Shown: positions 25,386 to 35,888, numbered from the stretch's first letter. The stretch is 64,000 bases of DNA from Leptospiraceae bacterium (GCA_016711485.1 JADJSX010000007.1:248001-312000), one strand, 5' to 3'. Notes: a model not told the origin generated them from the sequence alone. Made by a program: numbers and translations.

Positions 25386-25453
25386 TGCTTTTACATAGCC
25401 TCAAGTCTAGAATCTTTTTACAACGACTCAATATATTACTTAGGAACGGTAAC

Positions 25454-27718
25454 ATGGCATTTGATATAGAAATGATTAAAAGTTTATATTCCAAAATGGG
25501 CGCTCGTATTGACGCAGCTCGTAAGGTAGTCGGTAGACCTCTCACTCTTTCCGAAAAAATTCTTTATTCCCACTTATGGGACGGCGATGCAAAGACTGCG
25601 TTTGAGCGTGGAAAATCGTATGTGGATTTTGCCCCTGATCGTGTGGCGATGCAAGATGCGACTGCACAAATGGCTTTATTACAATTTATGCAAGCTGGAC
25701 GTAAGAAGGTTGCAGTTCCTTCTACTGTTCATTGTGACCATTTGATCGAAGCAAAAGTTGGCTCGGATGCTGACTTGTCGATTGCAAATGAAAAAAACCG
25801 CGAAGTTTATGACTTCCTGAAATCCGTTTCCAATAAGTATGGAATTGGATTTTGGAAACCGGGTGCTGGTATTATCCACCAAGTTGTTTTAGAAAATTAC
25901 GCATTCCCCGGTGGGATGATGATTGGAACAGACTCACACACAGTAAACGCTGGTGGACTTGGTATGATTGCCATTGGAGTTGGTGGAGCGGATGCCTGCG
26001 ACGTGATGAGTGGTCTTGCATGGGAATTAAAATTTCCGAAGCTAATCGGTGTTAAACTCACTGGTAAGTTAAATGGTTGGACTTCTCCAAAAGACGTAAT
26101 CTTAAAAGTTGCCGGAATTCTGACAGTTAAAGGTGGAACCGGTGCGATTGTAGAATATTTTGGTGAAGGCGCGATTGCAATGTCTTGCACTGGTAAAGGA
26201 ACGATTGCCAATATGGGTGCCGAAATTGGGGCAACTACTTCTACATTCGGATACGATGACTCCATGTCTCGTTATTTAAAATCTACCGGTCGTGCGGATG
26301 TCGCGGCACTTGCTGACGGAGTTAAACAACACTTAACCGCAGACCCAGAAGTTTATGTTGATCCAGCAAAATACTTTGACCAACTAATCGAAATTAACCT
26401 CTCTGAATTAGAGCCTCACTTAAACGGACCGTTTACTCCTGACTTAGCAACTCCTATTTCTAAAATGAAAGAAGCAGCTCTTGCAAATGGCTGGCCTACT
26501 AAGATTGAAGTGGGACTCATTGGTTCTTGCACAAATTCTTCCTACGAAGATATTTCCCGTTCTGTGTCTTTGGCGAAACAAGCTTCCGAAAAAAGTCTAG
26601 TGCCAAAGGCAGAATTTACAATTACACCAGGCTCTGAACAAGTGCGTTATACGATAGAGCGTGACGGATTCATAGATGTGTTTAATAAAATCGGTGCAAA
26701 AGTATTTGCTAATGCTTGTGGTCCTTGTATTGGTCAATGGGCGAGAGCAGGGGCAGAGAAGGCAGAGAAAAATACAATCGTGCATTCGTTTAACCGTAAC
26801 TTCGCAAAACGCGCTGATGGAAATCCAAACACGTATGCATTCGTTGGCTCTCCTGAGCTTGTTACCGCTCTTGCGATTGCAGGAGATTTAACTTTTAATC
26901 CTTTAACAGACAGTTTGAAAAACGAAAAAGGAGAAATGGTAAAACTAGATCCTCCGTATGGCGATGAACTTCCAGCTAAAGGCTTTGATGTAAAAGATGC
27001 AGGATACCAAGAGCCAGTCGCTGATGGTTCCGGTGTGCAAGTTGCTGTTAGCCCTACATCCGATCGTTTGCAGTTACTCGATAGTTTCCCCGTTTGGGAA
27101 GGAACTGACCTAAAAGGTCTCAAACTTTTAATTAAGGCTAAAGGCAAATGCACAACAGATCATATCTCTATGGCAGGACCTTGGCTCAAGTATCGTGGGC
27201 ATTTAGATAATATTTCTAACAACATGTTAATTGGTGCTGTGAATTTCTTTAACGAAAAAACTGACAATGTAAAGAACCAATTAACTGGCAGTTACGACGC
27301 TGTTCCTAAAGTGCAAAGAGCTTACAAAGCTGCAAACGTTGGCTCGATTGTAGTAGGGGACGAAAACTACGGAGAAGGATCTTCTCGTGAACACGCAGCT
27401 ATGGAGCCACGTTTTCTCGGAGTGCGTGCGATTCTTGTAAAATCATTTGCCCGTATCCACGAAACCAACTTAAAGAAACAAGGTATGCTTGCTCTTACTT
27501 TTGCGAATAAGGATGATTATGCGAAGATTCTAGAAGATGATGCGATTGATATAGTCGGACTTACTTCATTTAAAGAAGGAGTTCCTCTTACTTTAGTTCT
27601 AAATCACAAAGACGGATCGAAAGAAGAAATCAAAGTTAATCACACCTACAACGCAAGTCAGATTGAATGGTTTAAAGCAGGTTCTGCGCTTAATATCATT
27701 AAGGCTGAGCAGAAATAG
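25454..27718 (+). CDS. acn: Aconitate hydratase
   Basis: Isomerises citrate to isocitrate in the TCA cycle through a [4Fe-4S] cluster. The 754 residues match the mitochondrial-type aconitase length. Cluster ligands are the Cys in LIGSCTNSSYEDISR (about 358) and the two in ANACGPCIGQW (about 422 and 425). The swivelling C-terminal domain contains GDENYGEGSSREHAAMEPR with active-site Arg and Ser. It is transcribed alone, with a hairpin right after the stop. Confidence 0.98.
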   Translation: MAFDIEMIKSLYSKMGARIDAARKVVGRPLTLSEKILYSHLWDGDAKTAFERGKSYVDFAPDRVAMQDATAQMALLQFMQAGRKKVAVPSTVHCDHLIEAKVGSDADLSIANEKNREVYDFLKSVSNKYGIGFWKPGAGIIHQVVLENYAFPGGMMIGTDSHTVNAGGLGMIAIGVGGADACDVMSGLAWELKFPKLIGVKLTGKLNGWTSPKDVILKVAGILTVKGGTGAIVEYFGEGAIAMSCTGKGTIANMGAEIGATTSTFGYDDSMSRYLKSTGRADVAALADGVKQHLTADPEVYVDPAKYFDQLIEINLSELEPHLNGPFTPDLATPISKMKEAALANGWPTKIEVGLIGSCTNSSYEDISRSVSLAKQASEKSLVPKAEFTITPGSEQVRYTIERDGFIDVFNKIGAKVFANACGPCIGQWARAGAEKAEKNTIVHSFNRNFAKRADGNPNTYAFVGSPELVTALAIAGDLTFNPLTDSLKNEKGEMVKLDPPYGDELPAKGFDVKDAGYQEPVADGSGVQVAVSPTSDRLQLLDSFPVWEGTDLKGLKLLIKAKGKCTTDHISMAGPWLKYRGHLDNISNNMLIGAVNFFNEKTDNVKNQLTGSYDAVPKVQRAYKAANVGSIVVGDENYGEGSSREHAAMEPRFLGVRAILVKSFARIHETNLKKQGMLALTFANKDDYAKILEDDAIDIVGLTSFKEGVPLTLVLNHKDGSKEEIKVNHTYNASQIEWFKAGSALNIIKAEQK

Positions 27719-27726
27719 GAATAGTC

Positions 27727-27750
27727 TGGATAGCCCTTGCGGGCTATCCA
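27727..27750 (+). terminator. Hairpin after aconitase; remainder of 27719-28039 non-coding
   Basis: TGGATAGCCC (27727-27736) pairs exactly with GGGCTATCCA (27741-27750) across a 4-nt loop, 9 bp beyond the stop. There is no strong T-run. The following 290 bp before the PLD–helicase gene show no ORF or RNA gene and presumably hold that operon's promoter. Confidence 0.6.
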
Positions 27751-28039
27751 GGAATTGATTTCGTCCCTTTGGGGCTAGTTGTCAAATATTCTGACTACTA
27801 CAATACAAAAGACACCAAAATTAGGTTTCCCATTTTTTTCTTTTAAAAATCTTCTATCTAATTTTCTATACATGACAAAGTAGCACTAATATTGGAAGGA
27901 CTTGCGAAAAGTTTTTTTAGATTTCCTTCGCATTGTTTGCTTGAGTTGATGCACGATTTCTAAGATTATTAATGTAATTAAGTTATTAGGCACTCTTTAG
28001 TGATTGCACTAGATATCTTGGATTGATATTTTGGTTAAT

Positions 28040-31000
28040 ATGCCAAGAATATTTGATAACATAGAATTAAAACTATTACCCTCACTTGTTGATACTCTTA
28101 AATTATCTCATAAAGCTGAGTTTTGTGTCGGATATTTTAACTTACGAGGTTGGAAACAACTTCTTCCCTATATAGAAGGATGGAATGGCTCTGAGGAAAA
28201 TCAATGTAAACTCCTTATTGGTATGAATGAAACATCACCTGAAGAAGATTTGAAAAATATGCTGAGTTTTTCAAATAGTGAAATTACAATTGATAGACAA
28301 CAATTAGTAAAATTTAAGCATAAGTTAGCAATGCAATTAAGGGAGCAGCTAACATACGGGACCCCAACTCACCAGGATGAGATGGCATTGCGTCAATTAG
28401 TGTCTCAATTGAAAGCTAAGAAGCTTGTCGTAAAACTTTTTATTAAACATAAACTTCATGCAAAATTATATCTTCTTTATCGAAATGATCCTAATAATCC
28501 AATTACAGGATTTTTAGGTAGTAGCAATTTAACAATGGCAGGGCTTGCGAACCAAGGGGAGTTAAATGTAGATATTTTAGATCATGATGCAACAATCAAA
28601 TTACAAAAGTGGTTTGCAGATCGTTGGAATGATAACCTTGCTTGTATTGATGTTAGCGAAGAACTAATCAAAGTTATCCTTGAAAGTTGGGCAGGACAGG
28701 AAAAAATTCCCCCTTATCATATTTACTTAAAAATGGCATACCATTTATCCAGAGAAGCAAGAGCGGGTTTTTCTGAGTTTTCTATTCCGAGAGAATTTAA
28801 AAATAAGCTTTTAGAATTTCAAGAAAAGGCAGTTCAACTTGCAGCTCATCATCTTAAAAAAAGAGGTGGTGTTATTCTTGGTGATGTAGTAGGGCTTGGA
28901 AAAACGATCATGGCTAGTGCTCTTGTGAAGATTTTAAAAGACACTGACAATCTGCGCACACTTATTATTTGCCCCAAAAACCTAGTCTCTATGTGGGAGG
29001 ACTATGACCATAAGTATGATCTAGGAGCAAAAGTAATTCCAATCAGTAAGATACAAAAAGAATTACCAAACTTACGAAGGTATCAGATTGTTCTCATAGA
29101 TGAAAGCCATTCTCTGCGAAATAAAAAAGCAAGAAGGTATAAAGCTGTATTCGAATACATTCGTCAAAACGAGAGCAAATGCATATTACTCTCTGCAACG
29201 CCTTATAATAAAACCTACCACGATCTTTCTAATCAGTTGAGACTCTTTATCCCAGAAGATAGAGATATTGGTATACGACCTGAAATCTATTTAAAAGAAG
29301 CTTGCGGTGGAGATATAAATGAATTCTATCGACTGCACCAGTGCTCCGCTCACTCCCTTGCCGCTTTTGAAAAGAGTGAATTTTCCGAAGACTGGAGAGA
29401 ATTAATGCGTTTATTCTTAGTTAGGCGCACCCGTGAATTCATTCAAACTAATTACGCAAAAGAAGACCCTTTATTCAAACGTAAGTTCTTAGAATTTGCG
29501 GACGGAACTAGGTCTTACTTTCCTGATCGTAAACCTAAGAAATGCGAATTTAAAGTCGATGAAAAAGACCCGAATGACACTTATGCTAGATTGTATTCAG
29601 TAGATATAGTGGATACTATTAATAATTTGCATGTTCCTAGATATGGATTAGGCAAATATAAAAAGAAAAATTCTACTATAAAGCCAACGAAGGAAGAAGA
29701 AATCATAATCGCTAATTTGTTCAATGCCGGTAAAAGGCTAATGGGATTTTGTCGCACAAATCTTTTAAAGAGATTAGAAAGTAGCGGAAAGACTTTCTTA
29801 CTTTCTCTTGATCGTCATATTCTTAGAAACTATATCTATCTTCATGCTATAAAATATAATGAACCTATACCTATCGGAACTCAAAATATTGAAATGTTAA
29901 ATTCAGGTGTTTATGATGATGACATAGAATTCGTAGATGCGCGAGAAGCCTCAGAGGAAGATGAAAAACTCCCTAAGGAAGAAACCAATACTAAATTTGA
30001 TCCAAAAACCTACGAAAGTAAGGCAGAAGAAATCTATAAAGTTTATAAAAAGAAATACAACAAATACTTTGAATGGATTCGTCCTGAGTTATTCGAAAAG
30101 CAATTATCAGAAGACTTAGTTGCAGATTCTCAGGCTCTCTTAGACATTCTGATTAAGAAAGGCAATTGGAATCCCCAAAAAGATGAAAAGATAAATTCTC
30201 TTTTTAAACTTCTAACAGTAACCCATAAGAAAGAGAAAGTTCTCATCTTCACTCAATTTGCGGATACTGTCTATTATTTACAAAAAGAATTAACTGCAAG
30301 AGGCTTGGAAAATTTAGATTGTGTCACTGGAGATACTGATAATCCTACGGAATCAGCTTGGAGATTTTCCCCTGAAAGTAATGAAAAAAAAGACTATCTA
30401 AAACAAAGTAAACTTTCAGAAACGCGAGTTTTAATTACAACAGATGTACTAAGTGAGGGTCAGAATTTACAAGATAGTCATATTGTGATTAACTTTGATT
30501 TGCCTTGGGCTATCATTCGATTAGTGCAAAGAGCCGGACGTGTGGATCGTATAGGACAGAAATCAGAGGAAATTCTATGTTATTCATTTTTCCCAGCAAA
30601 GGGAATTGAAAAGATTATCCAACTTAGAAATAGAGTATTGCTACGGTTAAGGGAAAATGCGGAAGTAGTTGGAACCGATGAATTATTTTTTGAAGATGAA
30701 GCCATTAATGAAATTGTTTTAGGTAATCTATACAATGAAAAGTCTGGAATCTTGGACAAAGAAAATGAAGGAGATGTAGATTTTACCTCCTATGCCTATC
30801 AGGTTTGGAAGAAAGCCATTTCCGATAATCCTGAATTAAAGCGGATAATAGAAGAAATGCCTTCTGTTGTATATTCGACAAAGAAGATAGCGAAGGCTAA
30901 TGAGAATAATCCAGAGGGTGTATTAGTTTATATTCGCACGAAAGAAGGCAACGATTCATTAGCCTATATGGATATGTATGGAAACAGTGTAACCGAATCA

Positions 31001-31429
31001 CAACTTACTATTTTTAAAATGGCTGAATGCGCACCAAATGAGCCTGTGCTTGAACGTCATCATGAACACCATTCTTTAACTGAGATTGGAGTAAAAAGAA
31101 TTTTTGAAGATGAAAAAAGACTTGGTGGTAGTTTAGGTAGAACAACTTCTCCTAGATTTAGAGCTTATGATAGAATGAAAGCATTCTTTCAAAAAGTAAG
31201 TGGTGAATATTTATCTAAATTAGAAAAAGCAATTGATGAATTATATCAGTATCCTCTCACTGAATCGACTACTGACTTGTTATCCGCAAAACTGAAAGGT
31301 GGAATATCGGATGAAGAACTGGCTGATTTACTCATTCATTTGAAGGATGATAATAGACTTTGCATTACAACAGAGGATGTGGATTTTCATGAACCAAGAA
31401 TTATATGCTCGATGGGGCTAAAGAAATAG
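28040..31429 (+). CDS. PLD-nuclease–SF2 helicase fusion
   Basis: Large protein of 1129 residues from the ATG at 28040. The N-terminal phospholipase-D-like domain has one HKD-type motif (HAKLYLLYRND, then GSSNLTMAGL, about residues 136-170), as in nucleases that dimerise. It is followed by an SF2/Snf2-like ATPase: LGDVVGLGKT (Walker A, about 282), LIDESHS (Walker B, about 354), SATPYN, and the C-terminal helicase lobe (TTDVLSEGQNLQ, then RAGRVDRIGQ near 832). The remaining 300 C-terminal residues are unassigned. It leads an operon with a DinD-like gene (25 bp gap) and a DNA methyltransferase. The inferred role is an ATP-driven, DNA-cutting arm of a restriction-like system. It is not a known DISARM or BREX helicase by context. 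Confidence 0.85.
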   Translation: MPRIFDNIELKLLPSLVDTLKLSHKAEFCVGYFNLRGWKQLLPYIEGWNGSEENQCKLLIGMNETSPEEDLKNMLSFSNSEITIDRQQLVKFKHKLAMQLREQLTYGTPTHQDEMALRQLVSQLKAKKLVVKLFIKHKLHAKLYLLYRNDPNNPITGFLGSSNLTMAGLANQGELNVDILDHDATIKLQKWFADRWNDNLACIDVSEELIKVILESWAGQEKIPPYHIYLKMAYHLSREARAGFSEFSIPREFKNKLLEFQEKAVQLAAHHLKKRGGVILGDVVGLGKTIMASALVKILKDTDNLRTLIICPKNLVSMWEDYDHKYDLGAKVIPISKIQKELPNLRRYQIVLIDESHSLRNKKARRYKAVFEYIRQNESKCILLSATPYNKTYHDLSNQLRLFIPEDRDIGIRPEIYLKEACGGDINEFYRLHQCSAHSLAAFEKSEFSEDWRELMRLFLVRRTREFIQTNYAKEDPLFKRKFLEFADGTRSYFPDRKPKKCEFKVDEKDPNDTYARLYSVDIVDTINNLHVPRYGLGKYKKKNSTIKPTKEEEIIIANLFNAGKRLMGFCRTNLLKRLESSGKTFLLSLDRHILRNYIYLHAIKYNEPIPIGTQNIEMLNSGVYDDDIEFVDAREASEEDEKLPKEETNTKFDPKTYESKAEEIYKVYKKKYNKYFEWIRPELFEKQLSEDLVADSQALLDILIKKGNWNPQKDEKINSLFKLLTVTHKKEKVLIFTQFADTVYYLQKELTARGLENLDCVTGDTDNPTESAWRFSPESNEKKDYLKQSKLSETRVLITTDVLSEGQNLQDSHIVINFDLPWAIIRLVQRAGRVDRIGQKSEEILCYSFFPAKGIEKIIQLRNRVLLRLRENAEVVGTDELFFEDEAINEIVLGNLYNEKSGILDKENEGDVDFTSYAYQVWKKAISDNPELKRIIEEMPSVVYSTKKIAKANENNPEGVLVYIRTKEGNDSLAYMDMYGNSVTESQLTIFKMAECAPNEPVLERHHEHHSLTEIGVKRIFEDEKRLGGSLGRTTSPRFRAYDRMKAFFQKVSGEYLSKLEKAIDELYQYPLTESTTDLLSAKLKGGISDEELADLLIHLKDDNRLCITTEDVDFHEPRIICSMGLKK

Positions 31430-31454
31430 GTACCCACTGCGAAAGGAGAAAACC

Positions 31455-32318
31455 ATGAAGAAAGAACTGATTACCGAATTATTTGAAAAGTTTGAACAAG
31501 CTTGTTATATATTTAATGAAATTGAGTGTTGGAGTGCAAGAGAATTACAAGAAATCTTAGGCTACAGTAAGTGGGATAATTTTTTAAATGTAGTAGAGAA
31601 ATCAAAACAATCATGTTTAAACGCAGGATTCAATGTCAGTGACCATTTTGCCGATGTCGGGAAAATGGTTGGCATTGGAAGCGGTTCTCAGAGAAAAATA
31701 GATGATATAGCACTAACACGATATGCATGTTATCTAATCGCGCAAAATGGAGATCCATCCAAAACAGAAATCGCATTTGCTCAAACCTATTTTGCAGTTC
31801 AGACAAGAAAGCAAGAAGTAATAGAAAAAAGGTTATTAGATGTTGAAAGAGTTATTGCGAGAGAAAAACTTTCCAGATCAGAAAAGAAACTTTCTGGAAT
31901 ATTGTATGAAAGAGGAGTAGATGATAAGGGATTTGCTGTTATCCGCTCAAAAGGAGACCAAGCTCTTTTCGGTGGATATAACACGAATGAAATGAAAAGA
32001 AAACTTATGGTTCCCGATAATCGTCCTTTAGCAGATTTTCTTCCTACACTTACAATCAAAGCAAAAGATTTTGCAACTGAACTAACAAGTCATAATGTTA
32101 CCGAAAAGGAATTAAGAGGCTCAGAAAAAATTTCAAAAGAACATGTGGATAATAACAAAGCTGTTCGAAAAATTTTATTAGAAAGAGGTGTAAAACCAGA
32201 AAGCCTACCTGCCTCAGAAGATGTAAAGAAAGTAAAACAGAGATTGGTAAAAGAAGAAAAGAAAATTTCAAAGAAAAAATCAATTTCAAAAAAGATAAAA
32301 TCTCACAAGAAAGGTTAA
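31455..32318 (+). CDS. dinD: DinD-like protein
   Basis: 287 residues resembling DNA-damage-inducible protein D: IECWSARELQEILGYSKWDNF (BRO-N-like DNA-binding opening), VGIGSGSQRKIDDIALTRYACYLIAQNGDP and the conserved GGYNTNEMKRKL–RPLADFLPTLTIKAK block. The C-terminal 30 residues are a Lys/Ser-rich tail. In E. coli DinD interferes with RecA-mediated strand exchange; here its place inside an operon with a helicase and a methyltransferase (3 bp before the latter) suggests an accessory or regulatory role in that system. Strong AGGAG site. Confidence 0.86.
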   Translation: MKKELITELFEKFEQACYIFNEIECWSARELQEILGYSKWDNFLNVVEKSKQSCLNAGFNVSDHFADVGKMVGIGSGSQRKIDDIALTRYACYLIAQNGDPSKTEIAFAQTYFAVQTRKQEVIEKRLLDVERVIAREKLSRSEKKLSGILYERGVDDKGFAVIRSKGDQALFGGYNTNEMKRKLMVPDNRPLADFLPTLTIKAKDFATELTSHNVTEKELRGSEKISKEHVDNNKAVRKILLERGVKPESLPASEDVKKVKQRLVKEEKKISKKKSISKKIKSHKKG

Positions 32319-32321
32319 TTC

Positions 32322-35300
32322 ATGTTAAACGTAAAGAAAGCAAAAGAGCATTTAAGTAATTTTACATTCAAAAAACTATTTATTGAAGAACTGGGTTGGT
32401 CAAATCCAAGGAATACTCAAGAGAGTAAAATTACACTCAATAAAGTTGGAAGTTTTACAAAAACGCTCCTAGCCGAACTTTCTGGCGTGGCTGTTTATGA
32501 AATTCGTTCTGAGAATGGACTTATACCGAATGCGGAAGAAAGAAAAGAAATTCATAAAGAAATTTCGAAACTCTCTTTTGAAAACCTATTAATCTTTTTG
32601 GACAAAGAAGAAACACAAAGCCTCTGGTATTGGATTAAGCGAGAGGATAAGAAACAGTATGTGCGGGATCATCTTTATGTAAAAGGTCAGCCTGGAGATT
32701 TATTTTTAAATAAACTCTCTGGAATGGTTGTAGACATTGGAGACTTTGATTCCTCTGGAAATATTTCTGTATTAGAAGTTGCAAATCGTTTAAAGAAGTC
32801 TCTGGATATAGAAAAAGTAACTAAGAAATTCTACAACGAATTTAAGGATGAAAAATCCAATTTCATTGAATACATTAAAGGCATTAAAGAAGAAAGAGAC
32901 AAACACTGGTATGCTTCTATTACACTCAATCGTTTGATGTTTGTATATTTTTTACAGAAAAAAGGATTTGTAGATAAAGGTAGAGTCAATTATTTAAGAG
33001 AGAAATTAGAGGAATCTAAAAAAGAAGGAAAGGATTTATTTTACAAAAAATTCTTAGAGTATCTATTCTTTGAAGGATTTGCAAAAGAAAAGAAAGATCG
33101 TTCGAAAGAAGCAAATGCAATTCTCGGAGAAATCAAATATCTAAACGGTGGACTCTTTTTAAAACATAGGATTGAAAAGGAAAATGAAATCAAGATTGCG
33201 GATAAGGCATTTGAGACATTGTTCGCTTTATTCGAAAAGTATTCCTGGCATCTAGACGATTCTCCTGGCGGAAAGGATGATGAGATTAACCCCGCAGTGC
33301 TTGGATACATCTTTGAGAAGTACATCAACCAAAAAGAATTTGGAGCGTATTACACCAGAACAGAAATGACAGACTATCTAGCAGAGAGGACGATTCACAA
33401 AGCACTCCTCCAAAAGATAAAAGAGAAGTATCCGCAAGTCAAAGCAGAAACACTTTCCGAAGTATTAATGAAGTTAGACGACACTCTTGCGTTGCTACTC
33501 GTTAAAGAAATACTTCCCGTCTTTTCTGTATTAGATCCTGCTTGTGGTTCGGGTGCGTTTTTAGTAGCGGCAATGAAAATACTAATCGATATTTATTCCG
33601 CAGTCGTTGGAAAAATCAAACTTTCTAAAAATACAGAATTAAAAACTTGGCTTGCTATAATCGAAAAAGATCATCCGTCTCTACTTTACTTTATAAAGAA
33701 AAAAATCATCACAGATAATGTATACGGTGTAGATATTATGGAAGAGGCGGTGGAGATTGCAAGGCTCAGACTATTTTTGACATTAGCCGCTTCTGCCAAT
33801 ACATTAGAAGAACTAGAACCGCTTCCCAATATTGATTTTAATATATTACCTGGAAATTCTTTGATCGGACTTATCAAAGTAGATGAAGATAGGTTTGATG
33901 AAATCGAAAAAGCCAAGCCGACTAAAGAAGATTATCGTACGGCAGTGCAAGGAAATTTCTTTAAAAATGTTCCTGTGCAAAAAAGTTTGTTTGGTTCTTC
34001 TCATGCCGCTTCCTATCAAAAATTAGTGAAAGAAAGAGAAATTCTAATTCATGACTACAAATACTACGAAGAATTAGGAATAAAAGACGTTGGAGTCTTA
34101 CGAGGAGACATTCACAAAAAAGAAAAAGACGCACATGCAGTCTTAGACAAATTGCTATTAGCCGAATTTGAACATCTACGAATCGAATACGAAGAAGCGA
34201 CTTGGGATGAAAAGAAAAATGAAGAAGGAAAACCTAAAAAGCGTCCAGTAAATATGGCTGACATCGTTTCTTTAAAACCATTTCATTGGGGTTATAGCTT
34301 TTCTGAAATTTTCCGGCAAGGGGGGTTTGACTGTATCCTCACCAATCCTCCTTGGGAAATCTTTAAACCAAATGCAAAAGAATTCTTTTTGGAATACAGT
34401 GAATTAGTCACAAGAAAGAAAATGGATATTAAATCCTTTGAAAAAGAGAAGGGGAAGCTTTTAGAGGACAAAGATTTACGTAAGGCATGGCTAAATTATC
34501 TGAATGCATTTCCACACGTAAGCTTATTTTTCCGCAACTCTACGAATTATAAAAATCAAATCTCCATTGTAAATGATAAGAAAGCCGGAACTGATATTAA
34601 CCTATACAAACTTTTTACAGAGCAATGCTTTAATCTTTTAAAACCAAATGGAGATTGTGGAATTGTTATTCCTTCTGGAATTTACACAGATTTAGGTACT
34701 AAGCAATTGCGGGAAATGTTATTTAGTCGCACTAATATTACAGGATTATTTTGTTTTGAGAATAGAAAAGCAATTTTCGAAAATGTGGATAGCCGTTTTA
34801 AATTTGTGGTGTTGACATTTGAGAAGATTCCCATGTCGTTTGACAAAGGGACAGGTCGCGACCTGTCTCTACCGAATACAAATAAATCCTTTCCTGCCTC
34901 GTTCATGCGTCATGATGTGCGCGAATTGGAATCATTTCCCAATTCCGACTCCATACGAATTGACATTGATTTAGTTCGAAAGCTATCACCTGATTCGTTG
35001 TCTGTTATGGAATTTAAAACAGAAATGGACATTGTAATTGCGAAGAAAATGTTGCGTTATCCGCTATTGGGCGAAGAGATAGAAAGAACTTGGAATTTGA
35101 AACTAGTAAGTGAGTTTCATATGACTAATGATAGCTATCTTTTTAAAACAAAACATGTAGAAGGAAGGTTACCTTTATATGAAGGTAAAATGATTTGGCA
35201 GTTTGATTCAAAGTATGCAGAACCACAATATTGGATTGGGGAGAAAGAGGGAAGGAAAGCATTTCTAGGTACAGAAAAGGACAAAGGACAGATTTTAGAA

Positions 35301-35873
35301 TATCAGTATTATCGTTTGGGGTTTAGGGATATAGCTAGTAATACTAATGAACGCACGATAATTAGTTCTATTATTCCGCCTACCTTTCACGGAAATAAAA
35401 TTCCGACATTGAAAGTGTTTTTTGAAGGTAAGCATATGATACAATATCAAGAGCAATTGTATTTATCCGCTATATGGAACAGTTTTGTTTTGGATTATCA
35501 TATTCGCCAAAAAGTTACTACCACTTTGAATTTTTTCTACATCTACCAACTCCCAGTCCCTCGCCTTTCCGAAAAATCCACCGGACAAGAAAAAAAGACT
35601 TTTGATTCTCTAGTAGAACGAGCGACTAAACTCATTTGCACCACAGAAGAGTTTGCGGATTTATGGAAGGAAGTTATGGGAACAAAATGGACTAAGAACT
35701 CAGGGGTTACAGACGATAAGGCTCGTGCAAAGCTACGAGCAGAAATTGATGCGATTGTTGCTCACTTGTATGGGATTACGGAAGAAGAGTTTATACATAT
35801 ACTCAGCACTTTTCCGATTGTGAAAGAAGATGTGAAGCAACTAACGCTTGAGGAATATCGAAAGAAGGGCTAA
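32322..35873 (+). CDS. Eco57I-like (type IIG-like) DNA adenine methyltransferase
   Basis: 1183 residues. The N-terminal region (about 1-340) resembles the helical segment of type IIG/Eco57I enzymes (HWYASITLNRLMFVYFLQKK). The methyltransferase core has motif I LDPACGSGAFLVA (about 405), the NVYGVDIMEEAVEIARLRL strand and motif IV TNPPWE (about 675), indicating N6-adenine methylation. The C-terminal third is a target-recognition region. No PD-(D/E)XK motif is obvious, so cleavage, if any, probably comes from the PLD–helicase partner. A GC-rich palindrome is embedded in frame at 34850, and a second copy of the last 20 codons lies downstream at 36018. Confidence 0.88.
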   Translation: MLNVKKAKEHLSNFTFKKLFIEELGWSNPRNTQESKITLNKVGSFTKTLLAELSGVAVYEIRSENGLIPNAEERKEIHKEISKLSFENLLIFLDKEETQSLWYWIKREDKKQYVRDHLYVKGQPGDLFLNKLSGMVVDIGDFDSSGNISVLEVANRLKKSLDIEKVTKKFYNEFKDEKSNFIEYIKGIKEERDKHWYASITLNRLMFVYFLQKKGFVDKGRVNYLREKLEESKKEGKDLFYKKFLEYLFFEGFAKEKKDRSKEANAILGEIKYLNGGLFLKHRIEKENEIKIADKAFETLFALFEKYSWHLDDSPGGKDDEINPAVLGYIFEKYINQKEFGAYYTRTEMTDYLAERTIHKALLQKIKEKYPQVKAETLSEVLMKLDDTLALLLVKEILPVFSVLDPACGSGAFLVAAMKILIDIYSAVVGKIKLSKNTELKTWLAIIEKDHPSLLYFIKKKIITDNVYGVDIMEEAVEIARLRLFLTLAASANTLEELEPLPNIDFNILPGNSLIGLIKVDEDRFDEIEKAKPTKEDYRTAVQGNFFKNVPVQKSLFGSSHAASYQKLVKEREILIHDYKYYEELGIKDVGVLRGDIHKKEKDAHAVLDKLLLAEFEHLRIEYEEATWDEKKNEEGKPKKRPVNMADIVSLKPFHWGYSFSEIFRQGGFDCILTNPPWEIFKPNAKEFFLEYSELVTRKKMDIKSFEKEKGKLLEDKDLRKAWLNYLNAFPHVSLFFRNSTNYKNQISIVNDKKAGTDINLYKLFTEQCFNLLKPNGDCGIVIPSGIYTDLGTKQLREMLFSRTNITGLFCFENRKAIFENVDSRFKFVVLTFEKIPMSFDKGTGRDLSLPNTNKSFPASFMRHDVRELESFPNSDSIRIDIDLVRKLSPDSLSVMEFKTEMDIVIAKKMLRYPLLGEEIERTWNLKLVSEFHMTNDSYLFKTKHVEGRLPLYEGKMIWQFDSKYAEPQYWIGEKEGRKAFLGTEKDKGQILEYQYYRLGFRDIASNTNERTIISSIIPPTFHGNKIPTLKVFFEGKHMIQYQEQLYLSAIWNSFVLDYHIRQKVTTTLNFFYIYQLPVPRLSEKSTGQEKKTFDSLVERATKLICTTEEFADLWKEVMGTKWTKNSGVTDDKARAKLRAEIDAIVAHLYGITEEEFIHILSTFPIVKEDVKQLTLEEYRKKG
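34850..34867. repeat. Coding-embedded GC-rich palindrome
   Basis: GACAGGTCGCGACCTGTC is a perfect 18-bp palindrome within the methyltransferase gene, encoding part of KGTGRDLSLPNT in an otherwise AT-rich region. It looks like a short dispersed palindrome that has inserted in frame. Confidence 0.6.
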
Positions 35874-35888
35874 TCGTAATAGGGCACA

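Noticed and set aside
28040..35873. Calling the helicase–methyltransferase operon DISARM, BREX or type I R-M
   Set aside because: No DUF1998 protein, PglZ, BrxC-type ATPase, HsdS or HsdR homologue is adjacent, and the PLD domain is fused to the helicase rather than separate.
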